Notes under the pieces: generated by a model
What the model was told of the DNA's origin: nothing
The model's input: only the letters and a program-made list of their open reading frames with translations
The model's database searches: none
Shown here: positions 35,867 to 48,200 of the stretch, one piece after another
How positions within the stretch are numbered: the stretch's first letter is position 1
Layout of the letters: every line of letters begins with the position of its first letter
Assembly: GCA_025449115.1 (NCBI GenBank)
Contig: JAHLKC010000133.1
Coordinates: 51,361-115,360 of the forward strand
DNA: 64,000 nt
Source of the DNA: Chytridium lagenaria
Lineage: Eukaryota; Chytridiomycota; Chytridiomycetes; Chytridiales; Chytridiaceae
Direction: 5' to 3'
Program-made: the position numbers and the translations under genes

Positions 35867-37799
35867 AGAGTGAGGGAGGATATTGTAGGGAGAGTGGTGG
35901 GAGTGTGGTGGGAGAAGGAGGAGGTTTTGTTTTTGGTGTGTTTGTTGTGTGTTGTGTTGTGTCTTTTTGTTTTTTTTTGGGGGGTCACTGGTTTGACCTT
36001 TTGTTTTGATTCACTGGGTTGCTACCTTGTTTTGTTTTTTTGTCCAGTCGAGATTTTTAATTGTGGTTCCTTTTTTTTTTTCTACGGTTGTTTTATTCGG
36101 TTGTGCTGATAGGGCGATGAAGAATTATCCCTTTTTTTGATTTTTCATCTTTTCATTTAATACTTGTTTTTGCATTGTTTTTTTCTGATAGCATTTTTGA
36201 GAGATGGTTTTGGTCGTAAATGGCTTTTTTGGCGGAGGTACGTTTTTTTGGCCGGTTTCTTCTTCTTTAAAATTGTAAATGTATTTTTTCTTTGTGTATT
36301 TATGTGGAAGTATAATGAGAAAAGCGTGATTATTTTATGTTTTTTTTTAAGTATCGGCATTTTGCATTTGCTTGGATTGGATAATGAGAAAGGTGATTAT
36401 TTTATGCTTTTATTGCGTAATTGGAATAATGAGAAAGTGATTATGATTGCCTTGGATTGGAAAAGTCTATGCTTTATATACAATCGCACTCTCAGAGACA
36501 TCATCTTGAGATTCTCCTTTTGTTTGGATAAGGTTGTTTGCGTTTTCTTTGCATATACCTAGGTGCTTATATTCTTTTTTGGCAGATGCGGAATTACGTG
36601 AGAGGTACGTGTATCACTGATTATTTGTTTGCGGGAATGAAAAATGTCATCACGATGGATGTACATGAATACACGTTGTGCAGTCGCCTGATAAACCAGA
36701 GATGGTTTAAAATACTGATGAAAGAATGAACGCGTAGGGAATGAATGACTTTAGCGACTCTTTTGTTTTCAACATACCATATTTAGGTGTAGCGGTAAGA
36801 GGCCGTTCCTCAATAACTATTGTGTACATGACGCGTTTGTTGTTGTTTTTTTAATTCTTTTTATATTTATTTATTTATTTTTATATTTATTCGGTGCTTG
36901 TCTTTGACACAATGCGCGTTTGTTGGTTTGTCTTTTTTATTCATTTTTAGTTTTATTTTATTCTTTTCATTTAAGTGACATTTTATTTAATGTATTATTA
37001 GGTGCAAATTTATTATTATGATGATGAAAGGAATAAATAATAATGGTATCCAGTTTATATAAATACTGACTTTGTTTATTAATTATCCGCTTGTTCATTT
37101 GAATTATATGATTTTTATTAATTTAAGTTAAAATATTATTTTTATTATTATAGAGACAACAGTCATGGAAATTTCTTTATTATTTATTACATTCTTTTTG
37201 TTATTTAAACAGAGCTGTCAATTTGATTATTTTTTATTATATTATTATTTTAAAATAAATTTATTTTATTCATGAGAAAAAGAGGTGTGTGACATGAGGA
37301 TTGCCCTTATACAGCATGTGTGTGATACAATGTGTACAAGGCATATACATATGAATGGGTTGTACTACCCTTTGAAGATGTGATATGTGTTTTGGGTGGA
37401 AGAATTTTATTATTTTTTTTTTCTTCTTCTTTTTCTATTAACTATTATATACGTATAGGTATAGCAGACTAATAAGGATGATGTAAATAAATAAATTAAA
37501 TTAATTTAATTTAATTAATTTATTAATTAATGAATAGACAACCATTTTCACTCACTCGCTCATATTCACTTTATTCATCTCTATTATGTACCTATGATAA
37601 TAATATACTATTGACTAGACTATACACTAGATTACTATACACTAGATTACTACGACCACCACTACCACTACTACCATTCACTGAATACGAATATACTTGC
37701 TGCTCTTACTTACTATATCCCCCCATTAACAACATCACACTACCTAGACTACACTAGTCACTAGTCACTAGTCACTAGTCACCTAGGATACTCTCTGCC
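35867..37799. other. AT-rich gene-poor region
   Basis: G/T-rich DNA just after the LPMO-like gene gives way to very AT-rich sequence (36840-37530) with long TTTATT and TTAATT runs. Short hydrophobic open frames such as 36164-36562 are products of T-rich composition. Two short tandem repeats occur near the right end: ACTAGATTACTATAC near 37625-37650 and CTAGTCA at 37753-37782. No gene is supported. Confidence 0.6.
37751..37783. repeat. CTAGTCA short tandem repeat
   Basis: ACTAGTCACTAGTCACTAGT is visible, with four to five head-to-tail copies of the 7-mer CTAGTCA. It lies about 20 bp upstream of the start codon assigned to the SPRY gene. Confidence 0.8.
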
Positions 37800-40482
37800 A
37801 TGACTACAACTACAACTACCACCACCTCTAAAAGAAAAACTAAACGGAAAAGATACAACAGGATGCTGGATAACAACTATTGCTGCTGTTGCTGTTGTTC
37901 CTGCTACGGCTATAGCTGTGGCTGTAGTAGTAGTAGTAGCAATAGTAGTACTTTGGGAGAAAGAACATCATCATCTGCAACTGCTTTTGTAAAGAAAACA
38001 AGATTGGATTCACGACTTGAACGGCAACGAAGACAACAGAGACATCACCACACATCCGACAATCATGTCTTGCTGTTGGATTACATTCTTTACATCATCT
38101 CATCATCGTCATCAACTTCAATATCAACATCATCATCATTCACCTCCTCCTCTGCCATCCTCACCAACCACTACCTCCCGTCGTCACCATCATCACCAAG
38201 TTGCGATTCCGTTTCACTCTCATCATTATCGTCATCGTTATCCTCTTTTACTACTCCAATTTCAACACCCCTACCATCATCATTACCATTATCCTCACAT
38301 TCAAGTTGCTGCTATTCACTAGGATGGAGAAGAGGAAAAAGAAGAAGAAGAATATCTGGAAAAAGCCAAACACCATCAACATGTCCCTCTTTCATCTTGA
38401 ATTACACCACCATTCCACTCATCGCTTCCCTCTTTGCATATCTACCCGTTGTCAAAGCTTCTACTCAAGAAGGTACTTTACAAACACAAGCTACAATCTA
38501 TAATCTCCAAAAACCCCCACTAACAAATCTCCAGATTCAGCCCAACAATCCCTCTCGCATCGCTCTATATGCCATGGCAGGTGGTCTCGTCCTTCTCACC
38601 GCCGCCCTCCTCATCCTCGGAATCATCTTTTATCGCTCCATGCGAAGATTTAGTTCATCCTTATCGTCCATCACCCATGTGTTGCAGGATGTCAGAAGGG
38701 AGAGGGCGGGAAGTCGTGGGGGAGAGTCCTTGGAGGTTGGCGGCCTTAGAAAACCGGCGAGAGCTGTTCGTGTTGGAGATGGGGTCAAAGGGAAGGACGG
38801 GGTTGGATTGGGTGTGAATGTGAGAAAGGGCAAAAAGAGGGACATGATGGAGGAGGAATTGGAGATGGGAGGAGAGGATTTGGACGGACGAGACCACCAG
38901 GGTAACAGAGAAGGGTATGATTATGGAGGGTAAGTGAAATTTGTTTGTTGTTAAAAAAAAAAGTTCTTACTATTATTTAAATCTATTGCTTTTTATTTAT
39001 TTTTCATCAACTAAATACTAAATACTAAATTCCAAATAAAAATATATATAGAGAACCATCGGGCTCAGCATTTACAGACCAAATGAACCGTGAACCGCCT
39101 CTTCTCGATACCACTGCTACCGGCACCTCCCGTCTCCACCCGGCCTCCTCTGGTACAGCCACAACCTCCCCTCGTCTCGATACCACCAGCACCGCTGCCA
39201 CCTCTGTCACCCTCTTCAACACCGCGACCCTCTCCCCACGTCCCACCATCCTCCGTTCTGACGGAACCACCACAACAACCACAGATCAACCCCAGACAAA
39301 CTCCTCCACATCTCCTCCTCCGTCACCCCAAACGACTCCACCCCTTCCACCCCTTCATCCCCAAACCCACCCCCTCGATCGCTCTCCTCACCCCACCCAT
39401 TCCATACACTCCCCCAGCTCCTCTCCCCACCCTCTCCTCCCTACGAGCTCCTCCCCCGCCAAACGACCCACTCGGCCTCAAACACGGCATCCTCATCATC
39501 GATCGCACCACCGTCCGCCTCTCCCCACCCGCAAACGCAGGCGCCCGTACAATCCAATCCAACCTCCCCCTCCGTCCCCCACCCGGCGCCTCTTTCACCT
39601 ACTTTGAAATCCACATCCTCCAATCCGCCCTACCACCACCATCGCCATTGGTCTCGCCGCGCCTCACCATCCTCTCACCCTTCTCCCAGGTTCACACATC
39701 CATTCCGTCTCGTACGCCTCCAACGGATTCAAACACACACACGCTTCACATCCCATTCCTTCCCCGTCCCCTTTTCTTGCGGCGAAAACGTTCCATCTCG
39801 GTGGTATGCCTTATGGGCCGACGTTTTCGGAAGGCGATGTGGTGGGGTGTGGTTTGAATTTGAGTACAAAGGGATGCTTTTTCACCGTCAATGGACGGTA
39901 TGTCGGGGAAGCCTTTTATGATCTCGCGCACCCGGATTATCATGCCACTGTTGGCGCTGATGGATGGTGTGTGGTGGAAATGAGGTTTGGAGAGGGTCCG
40001 TTTTCTTATGATCCGGCGAATGTGAGGGGGTTTGCGGGAGTGGGGTTGTGGGTGGGTGGAGTTGATGTGGATGCTGAACCTGTAGAGTGGGAGCAGGGTG
40101 AACAGTGGCATCAGGAAGAGGAAAAACCGCAGGAAAATCAGTGGATGGATCAACCTATCCCTTCTGGACCTCTTGTACCGCTTGGATCTCAGTACATTAT
40201 GTCACCCACCACCACCACTGCGGCGGCTCTCCCTGTGACGGAGATGGAGCCTGGTCTTCCTGACCCTGTTTTGGATGAAACCCTTACCCGTTGTTGGTGC
40301 TTCTCACGCACCTGTTTCCTGACACGGATGCGGTGTTGCTGTTGAGGCATTTGTTGCCGTACCTCCCGGATGCCCCGATTCCGACCACGGGGGAGGAGTT
40401 GTTGATGGTGGTGTCGCAGATGTTGGTGGCGAGTGGGGGGGGGAGTGGAGTGATGGTGGGAGTGAGGCGTTTACGGGGGTGA
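37800..40482 (+). CDS. Membrane-anchored SPRY-domain protein (Ssh4/Ear1-like architecture)
   Basis: The first exon from ATG 37800 is low-complexity: Thr, Cys and Ser runs from ACT, TGC and AGT/TCA repeats. It is followed by a hydrophobic segment ending in ASLFAYLPVVKAS (near 38425-38460) and a clear transmembrane helix, ALYAMAGGLVLLTAALLILG (38564-38625). A GT-AG intron (about 38932-39050) leads to a Pro/Ser/Thr-rich stretch and then a SPRY domain. Its blocks are GILIIDRTTVRLSP (39490), FTYFEIHILQS (39596), TTIAIGLA, LLPGSHIHSVSYASNGFKH, MPYGPTFSEGDVVGCGLN (39806) and CFFTVNGRYVGEAF. A single N-terminal membrane span plus SPRY resembles yeast Ssh4/Ear1, adaptors of the Rsp5 ubiquitin ligase in the endosome-vacuole route. 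No PPxY motif was found. A C-terminal LTHLFPDTDAVLLLRHLL segment is weakly CUE-like. Frame breaks lie near 39410, 39630 and 40300. The true start may be further in. Confidence 0.62.
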
Positions 40483-41775
40483 GTAGTGGGGTGGTTGGGG
40501 AGGGGGGGGAAAGGAGGGGAGGGGAAGATGGAGTATGTGTATCATCCGATTGGGGAGGGAGGGGTGGGGGGGAAGTTGGGGGGGTTGTGTCGCCGACACC
40601 GCCGTTGCCTTGTGTTTCGTCGCCGTCGCCGTTTTTGGGGGAGGGAGTGGGGGCTGGGAGGTGAGATTGACGTCTAGTGTTTGTGTCGCTTTTTTTGGGC
40701 GGAGGGAGATGATACTGTTGTCGCCTTGTGTTTTTTGTTTGATGTGAAGTGATGAAGGATTTTGTCTTTTTCTTTCGGTTCAATGAGTTTACTTTTTTTT
40801 TTTTTGGTTTTTTGGAATGGGGCGGCTGTGAGGAAGGTGTTGTTGAGAGCGCGCGAAAGTTTACGCGATGATGGCTTTTTTTTTTTTGATTCCTTTTCGG
40901 TTTCTTTTTTCTTGTTTACAGCTTTTATTGGGACGATTGCTTTTTCCCATTGATTTCTATTCTCTTCTGTTCTTTCCTTTTCTTTTCCCTTTTTACCCCC
41001 CTTTTTTTTTTGCTTACCAACGCAAACTGTTTTTTTTACAAGATTCCCAAAACAAGTTAATTTTTTTCTCCTGTTTTCTTTTATGTTCTTTTCTTTCTTT
41101 CCGTATTCCCCGTTTTTTTTCTTGGTTTGCCCTTTTTTTTTTCGCGATGATGGATGGATGGATTGTAGTGGATTGAACACGCTTCAAACCTTGTGTTTTA
41201 TGAGATTGTAATCATGAGATTTTTATAAGAAATGATTGTGCGTGTTTCTTTTTTTCTTTTCTTTTTTTTCGGGGTTGAAAGTTTTGTGGGAAAGGTTGTG
41301 TTGAGCTGGGTTTTGGGTTGTGGGATTGGGTGGGGATGGTGTGGAAGAGTTGGTGTTGAACTGGATGGTGAGGATGCGGGTGGATTTTTCTTTGATGGTT
41401 TGAAGTGTGGGATTTTGGGAGTTGGGGAGTGATTTGGAAGAACGATGGATTGTGGTTGAGGTGTATGGAACTTTTCGAGAGATCATAAAGAATACGGCAA
41501 CATGACCGTGTACACAGCTGAGAAAAGGTTGTTCCGCGATCAAGCACTTTGTAAACACGAAAAAGTCAATCCTCTTGTTCTTTTACGACTCTCCGTTTCA
41601 ATTTCGATGCCATCGCAACCTTTTTTAAAAAAGGTTAGCTTTACTCCTTTACATAAACACCATTAATATTTTCCTAGGTACCTTTACACGTATCCACACG
41701 CAGTTGTGTGGTGGACCCAAAAGGAGCCATCAATTTTTTCTTTTCCCAAAAAGTTTTTGTTGTCGTTGTCGGAAA
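40483..41775. other. Intergenic, T-rich, no gene recognised
   Basis: G-rich sequence at the end of the SPRY gene is followed by long T runs (40790-41150), then unremarkable sequence up to the BBP start. No conserved coding or RNA signal was seen. Confidence 0.5.
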
Positions 41776-44197
41776 ATGATGTCTCGAGTGAGTGGAACCA
41801 ACAATACACCTCTTGGAGAACGAGAACGAGGAGACCGCAGTCGCAGGTCCCGCTTTGACGATGACCCAAGAGATTCAAGAGATTCAAGAGATTACGATGA
41901 TAGCCGTCACAGGGATGATACCCACAGGTCTTCTCGTAGAAGGGATGACGACTACAGTTCAAGGAGGGATGACCGCTCCAGGAGTCGAAGCAGGGATAGA
42001 ACAGAATCTCGTTCTAACGACGATTTACGGATGAACCGGCGGCTGCTGTTAAAGAAGAACGAATTGAGTCTACTGGTGATGGTATGATGGACTTTTTAAC
42101 CCCCCTCTTCCTCAACTTTCCTCCCGTCCCAACTAAGTGTCCAGCATGCGCCGGATTTTGTTCTTTCTGCCTTCGTCGATAGCAATCTCATCCTATTTAC
42201 GCTCTCTTTTCCTTGTATTGAACCCTTTGAAATACTAACCCAAACCGCAACTCTTTTTTTTCCGCATGTGTCGCTAACAATCCGCTGAACCCATAAAATA
42301 ACACTAACCGCTAACGATAAAACGTCAAACTAACATGATTAACATCATTGTTTTCCGATATTGACGTTTATCAGAGCGTCAAAATAAACGAAAGAGTCGA
42401 TGGGGCGACGAAAAGGCAAAGGTCATCATTCCGGGTATTCCTACGGTGCTTCCCAAGGGGTTGACGCCACTGCAAACGGAGGAGTTTTTGGTGCAGATGA
42501 AGATTGATGAATTGCAGAGAAAACTTCGGACTGGGGATGTTATCCTCCTGCGAAAGATCGGTAGGTCCCTTTTATATTTGGGCCCTTGGCGGATTTTTTG
42601 ATGTTGCTAACGCCCTTTTTATTTATTAATGTTTTGCGTAGTTCGCCTTCTCCTGAACCTGTTTATGGAGCCGATGGAAAACGTGTGAATACTAGAGAGG
42701 TTAGATATCGCAAGAAAATTGAGGATCAGTGCCAAAGGTGGTTGAGGACGCTATGAAGAGGTTCCCCAATTTCCGCCCTCCTCCGGACTATAAGAAGCCG
42801 ACCAAGACGCAAGATAAACTTTATATTCCTGTTAGAGATTTCCCTGATATTAACTTTATTGGACTGTTGATTGGTGAGCTAATACTTTTTTTTTGAACTC
42901 GCCTTATGAAATGTTGATGTTCTTACTAATTGTCTTTTCTTTTCATTTTGAAAGGTCCGCGTGGAAATACGTTGAAAAAGATGGAGACAGAATCTGGCGC
43001 CAAGATTAGTATTCGTGGAAAGGGATCCGTTAAGGAAGGGAAGGGTCGTGTTGATGGAGGTCTTGCACCTGGAGAAGAAGAGGACCACTGCCTTATCACT
43101 TCTGAATCTGAAGAGAAGGTGAAAAAGGCAATGAAACTCATTGAGGGTATCATCGAAACGGTACGTTGATGTTAATATGAACCTTTGTTCTTCCATATTC
43201 TCAGTTCTTGTTTCACTTACTCATTATTTTGTAGGCCGCAAGTGTTCCTGAGGGTCAGAACGAGCACAAACGTATGCAACTTCGTGAGCTTGCTGCGTTG
43301 AACGGAACGCTTCGTGACGATGAAAACCAAATTTGCCAGAATTGCGGTGCCACTGGACATAGGAAGTTTGAGTGCACGGAAGCCAAGAACTTTACTATTA
43401 ACCTTGTTTGTCGTATTTGTGGAGGGGCTGGACACATTGCGAGGGATTGTACTGAAAGGAATAACCCTGCTGCTCTTCATGCTGCTAGTCAGCGAGAAAT
43501 GACTATGGATACAGAGTACGCTAGTCTTATGGCAGAGTTGGGAGAGGGAGGCGCCGGAGGGGGTGCACCGGTAAGCATTTTAATTTGTTTGGTGTTGTCT
43601 ATTCTTTTACCTTGTCGTAAATTTGAAAACTTACTCTTTTGCTCACATTTTAGGGAACGTTTGGTCAAAAGCCCATTTCTGCTGGTGCTCCCGGTGGTGC
43701 CGGCGGAGCTCGTCCGCCCTGGCAAGCTGCTGGTGCCACTGGAGGTCTCCCACCTTGGGCAAAACAGGAACCCGACCCCATGATGGCGCCCTGGGGTGCT
43801 CCATCACCTTTTCAGATGGGACCACCTGGTGGACCTCCTCAGATGCCTTGGGGGGCACCTTACTTCCCTCCCCCTGGCGCACCGATGCCTCCAGGTATGG
43901 GTGGATATCCTCCGGGCGTAGCGGCGGGATACCTCCTCCCCTCCTCCCGGAGGATTTGCGTTTCCACCGGGAATGGCCCCGCCACCACCCACTGGAGCTC
44001 CGCCGCCGCCACCTCCTCCTATGGCCCCGCCTCCACCACCGCCTTCTGCCTTGCCACCACCTCCACCTCCCCGTCATCGTGAATGGAGGGATGATGTTAA
44101 TTTTTTTTGCTTTTTTTTGGTGGAGACGCGTTCGTCCGGGTGTTGTTTTTTTCCCAAACTCTCTTCTCTAATGTTTTTTTTTTTTTTGTACTGGTAA
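41776..44197 (+). CDS. BBP: Branchpoint-bridging protein (SF1/BBP/Msl5)
   Basis: ATG 41776 opens an Arg/Ser/Asp-rich N-terminus (RS-like repeats, 41820-42010). After an intron (42082-42374) come [19 protein letters not shown] (42395) and [20 protein letters not shown], the SF1 helix-hairpin region. The following exons give [20 protein letters not shown] (near 42645), [16 protein letters not shown] and, across an intron, [15 protein letters not shown] (42957), the KH-QUA2 domain that binds the branchpoint. Two CCHC zinc knuckles follow, [14 protein letters not shown] (43336) and [14 protein letters not shown] (43411). A long Pro/Gly-rich tail completes the canonical layout. The protein recognises the UACUAAC branch site in early spliceosome assembly in the nucleus. 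A single-base frame break near 43930 in the Pro-rich tail makes the exact C-terminus (44082-44197) uncertain. There is another frame ambiguity near 42030. Confidence 0.92.
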
Positions 44198-44613
44198 ACC
44201 TGAATGCAGGATTTGCGGGAGTCTCTTTCTCTTTTTTCCCCCTTCATTGTATTTGCTGGGCCTTTCTTTTTTATAGCGGATAGGTTCAGGACGTGGTCAG
44301 GATTAGGGATCTATTTTTATTCTGACGGGTTTTCTCCCTTTTTTCCCCTTCTTTTTAGCGAGTTGGTCCTGGTGACGAATGGTAATTTGGATAATAAATG
44401 CCGTTGAGATTTAGTTTGAAGTATAGTTTTGATATGTAGGTTAAAAAGACGCCTAGGGGATAGTTGCGGGTGAAGATCCATTTAGTGAAGAATGAAATGG
44501 AGTATGTTGGGGAGTAGCTAGTTAGGTTAACATGTATAAACATAGCAAAGAGTATGGTTTTTGTAGCGAGTAAGGAGAACAGTGATGGCGAACAATTTAA
44601 TTAAACTGTCTTT
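44198..44613. other. BBP 3' region up to the copia insertion
   Basis: T-rich, no coding signal. It ends with the TCTTT target-site duplication (44609-44613) of the adjoining retrotransposon. Confidence 0.5.
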
Positions 44614-45227
44614 TGTTGGATTTTACGCGTCATGTGTTGCTTGACGCTCACCCCTTTCTGTTTCTAAGATAGACGCGTCGAAACGCGTCGTGGAGATTTA
44701 GTTTAGTCTCCTCTCTCTTTCGTTAAACAGTTTTTCTTTAAAGTTGTTTTTCACTCCTTGATGTTTGTTTTAGTTTGAAGTCTTTTCCTTATCCTGTTTA
44801 TCCGCCAATCACGTTTGTTACGCGTCGCGTAAATTATGTTTTGTTTCCGACGCGTTTGGTTGGTGTGATTCGTTTATTTTCTTGTTTATCTTTGTTTCAT
44901 TTTATTTCCCCTTATCCCTGAAGCCTGTGTGTATATGCGATGTTGATGCCGCATATGGCTTGCTTATTGATGCGGCAGGTTGGCCGCTTTGTTATGGGGA
45001 ATTCATTGGTTCACGCGTCTTGAACGAATCAAAGACGTGATGAAGTGGCGTCTGCCGCTAGGGGAAGCGTTTTAGGCTAATAACGCGTATAAAAGGCAAA
45101 GTGCTTTGTTGAATAAAATTAAGTGAACATTTTATGAGCCCGAAACTCTGTCAAAGTAATAACGCAAAGAATACGTTAAGAGTTTAAAGTTGAAGTTCAA
45201 AGAATTTTGTTTAAGTTCATTTCATCA
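44614..45227 (+). repeat. 5' LTR of copia element
   Basis: 614 bp, TG...CA ends. It contains TATAAAAGG (45086), a likely TATA box for the element's transcript, and seven ACGCGT hexamers. It differs from the 3' LTR by scattered single-base changes, many of them indels. Confidence 0.93.
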
Positions 45228-45228
45228 G

Positions 45229-45240
45229 TGGTAGCACTTC
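45229..45240 (+). other. Primer-binding site, probably initiator tRNA-Met
   Basis: TGGTAGCACTTC starts one base after the 5' LTR. TGGTAGC is the complement of the 3' end (GCUACCA) found in eukaryotic initiator tRNA-Met, the usual primer of copia elements. The tRNA assignment is inference. Confidence 0.65.
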
Positions 45241-45248
45241 TTTCGGTT

Positions 45249-48200
45249 ATGGCTAAAGACTCCGGCGACGAGCGCGAGAACGGCAGCAGCAAGCCTACGC
45301 GTTTTGATGGTCAAGACTTTCACATTTGGAAGCGGCGAATGACCTCGTACCTGAAGGAGAAGAATTTGGGTCCGTCACGTCGAACGGGATCACTGAGTAC
45401 GCAAACGCGGTACCAACCAAAGAAGAAAGAAACTGCGCGCTGAAGAAACGGAGGCCAACGACAAGGCGAAAAGCAAGATCGAAGCACGCGTCACAGACTC
45501 CATCCTACACTTGATTGGAGAAGAGCTTTCGGCCAAAGAAACGTGGGATTGCCTGGTTGCGTCATTTGAACGTAAATCCCAGCCGAACAGGAACGCGTTA
45601 ACGCAAGATGACGCGTCTTAGGATGAAGGAGGGAAATCTCTCAGGGTTTTCGTTGCTGAGCTTTCAACCATCGTCAACCAGCTCAAGGCCGCAGGAGAGG
45701 CCATCAGCAACGAACAACACATTGCACACTTGTTGACAAAGCTCCCAGAATCATACGACGTCGCAGTCGCCAATATTGAAACCGACGACAAGGTCGTGAA
45801 GGACTACAACGCGTTGTAGCAAGACTCCTGGACTGCGAGAAAAGATCAAAGACCGAGAAGACGCGTCAGAAGAGGCAGAGGCATTTTTCACTAAGAAGAC
45901 GCGTAGATACGGCAAAGGAACGAGCACGTCAAACGGAAAGGAAAAGACGCGCTGGTCAGCAAAGTAAAGAATGCTGGAGGTTTCAAATGCTTCAATTGCG
46001 GTAAACCTGGACATTACCGCAGTAACTGTTGGCAGAAGAAGAAGAACGCGTCAAACTCGGATGAATCCGACAACGAAAAGTCTGGCGGTGGTAGGAACCG
46101 TCGACGTGGATGGAGGAGGAAGAAGTTCTCAGGGAAGGACTCAGCAAACACGGTAAACGCGAATCCAATCGCGTTCGTCTCCATCGTCAAAAAGGAAACC
46201 CCAGCAGAGGTTTACGCGTCATCAACAGTAGGAAGAGACAGGCGTTGGATTCTGGACTCGGGAGCAACGCATCATATGACATTCGACAAAGAAGGAATGA
46301 GGAACTACAGGAAGACTGAAAGTCGCGTCAAGACAGCTGAACACGGCAAAGGTATCAAGGTGGAAGGTGTGGGGAGCTGACTCTGGAAGTAAAGGTGGGA
46401 AGGAGCACGAAAACGATCAAACTTAAGAACGTGCTGTATGTACCGGAGATCACGCGTAACCTCATCTCGCTGGGAGCAGCACTCACTCGAGGAGTTCACC
46501 TGGACGCGTCAGATGGAAAATATTGCCTTAAACACGTGGAGTCGAACCACGTCGCAGCAGAATTTACAATGGAGGATAATCTGTTTTTCCTCAGAGAACC
46601 AACAGGAATGAACGCGTCAGTCGGCATAAAGAGCAAGTCTCTGAACGACGCGTTAACGTGGCATAGGAGGATGGGACACCTCTCGATGAAAGCAGTGAAG
46701 ATGCTTGAGCAATCAGCCGATGGATTACGTGTCACGGAAGAAAACACCGACGCCCTGTGCAAAGGATGCATAGAAGGGAAAACGACTCGGTCATCACACC
46801 CAGAGAAGTCGTTTGGTTCAAAGAAGAAGCTAGAACGAGTGCATGTGGACTTGGCGGGACCAATGAAGAAGAAAAGCGTAGGAGGGTCACGCTACTTCAT
46901 GGTTATAGTAGACGCGTCGACAGGCTACGTGCAAACATACTTCCTGAAGAAAAAGTCGGACGCGATCAAAGTACATTAAGTTGTACAAGGCGGAGGCGGA
47001 AACCATTACGGTGTTTAAGATCGATGAGATCGACTACTCGGAGCGTGATCCGGCGGATTTGAAAGGAAAACAACCGTCTGGAACTCAGGGAGATTGTAGC
47101 CGACAATGGAGGAGAATTCAAGAACGAAAAGCTGGAAACTTGGTGCTTGGACGAACGCGTCAAGCTCACCTTCACTATGCCTTACACGCCAGAACAAAAA
47201 CGGGATTGCAGAACGTATGAATAGGACGTTGATCGAAAAGGCAAAATGCATGCTTTATGACGCAAACCTGGACGACAAATTCTGGGCCGAAGGAATCTCA
47301 ACAGCAGCTTACCTCCATAACCGGTCTCCACGAAAGAATGGAATATCTCCTCTTGAGGCATTCACTGGAAGAAAACCAAACCTGAAACGCGTCAGGATTT
47401 TTGGATGCCCTTGCTACGCTCACGTGCCAAAGCAGAAAAGGAAGAAGATGGATAAGAACACCAGGAAGTGTATCTTCTTAGGATACGAGGCAATGGGATA
47501 CAGGATGTACGACCCAGTCGCGAAAAGGATCGTCCGCAGCAAGACCGTGATCTTTGACGAGATGAACACAGGGATTTCCGACGATCAGGACCTGGAACAT
47601 CTCAACATGGAAAGCAAACAAACCACTACTTGAGAAAATCGGCATCAACACCAATGATGAAGATAGCTCGGATTCAGAAGAAGATCCGAATGACGAAAAA
47701 CGCGAAAGTGACGCGTCAACTCAGTTGGAGAGTGAACCGGATGGGGGGAGCGATGAAGAAAACGAAGAAGAAGCGTCAGAAGAATTTGTTGACGCGCCAT
47801 TGACTCCGGCAAAAACCCCACTAAGAAGATCGACGCGTATACCAAAGACACCAACTCCAACAGAAGAAGAAACGCGTCGATATCCACCCAGGGAACGGAA
47901 GAAGCCTACTCCCTGGTTTCAATCGTTAGCAGGAAAGGGCAGCAAACTCCCAGTTAAGCCTGCAGCTCATGCAGCGGCATCAGAAGACGTTGAGGACGAC
48001 CTCACCGACCCCATCTCAGTAGAAGACGCGCTAGGACGCGAAGACGGCACCGAATGGATGAAGGCACTTGAAGACGAGTACAATTCGTTGATGGAGAACA
48101 ATACCTGGCGACTTGTGATGAGACCAAAAGGAAAGAAGATCATTAAGTCAGGGTGGGTGCTGAGGTACAAAAGGAAGGAGAATGGGGATGTAGAAAGAAG

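Noticed and set aside
35077..35988. Minus-strand open frame of 303 codons, Thr/Val/Gln-rich
   Set aside because: Shadow of the (Ala-Pro)n linker of the plus-strand LPMO-like gene; it contains only repeat-derived residues.
36164..36729. Hydrophobic open frames in the T-rich region
   Set aside because: Phe/Leu/Val runs follow directly from T-rich composition; no start context or motif.
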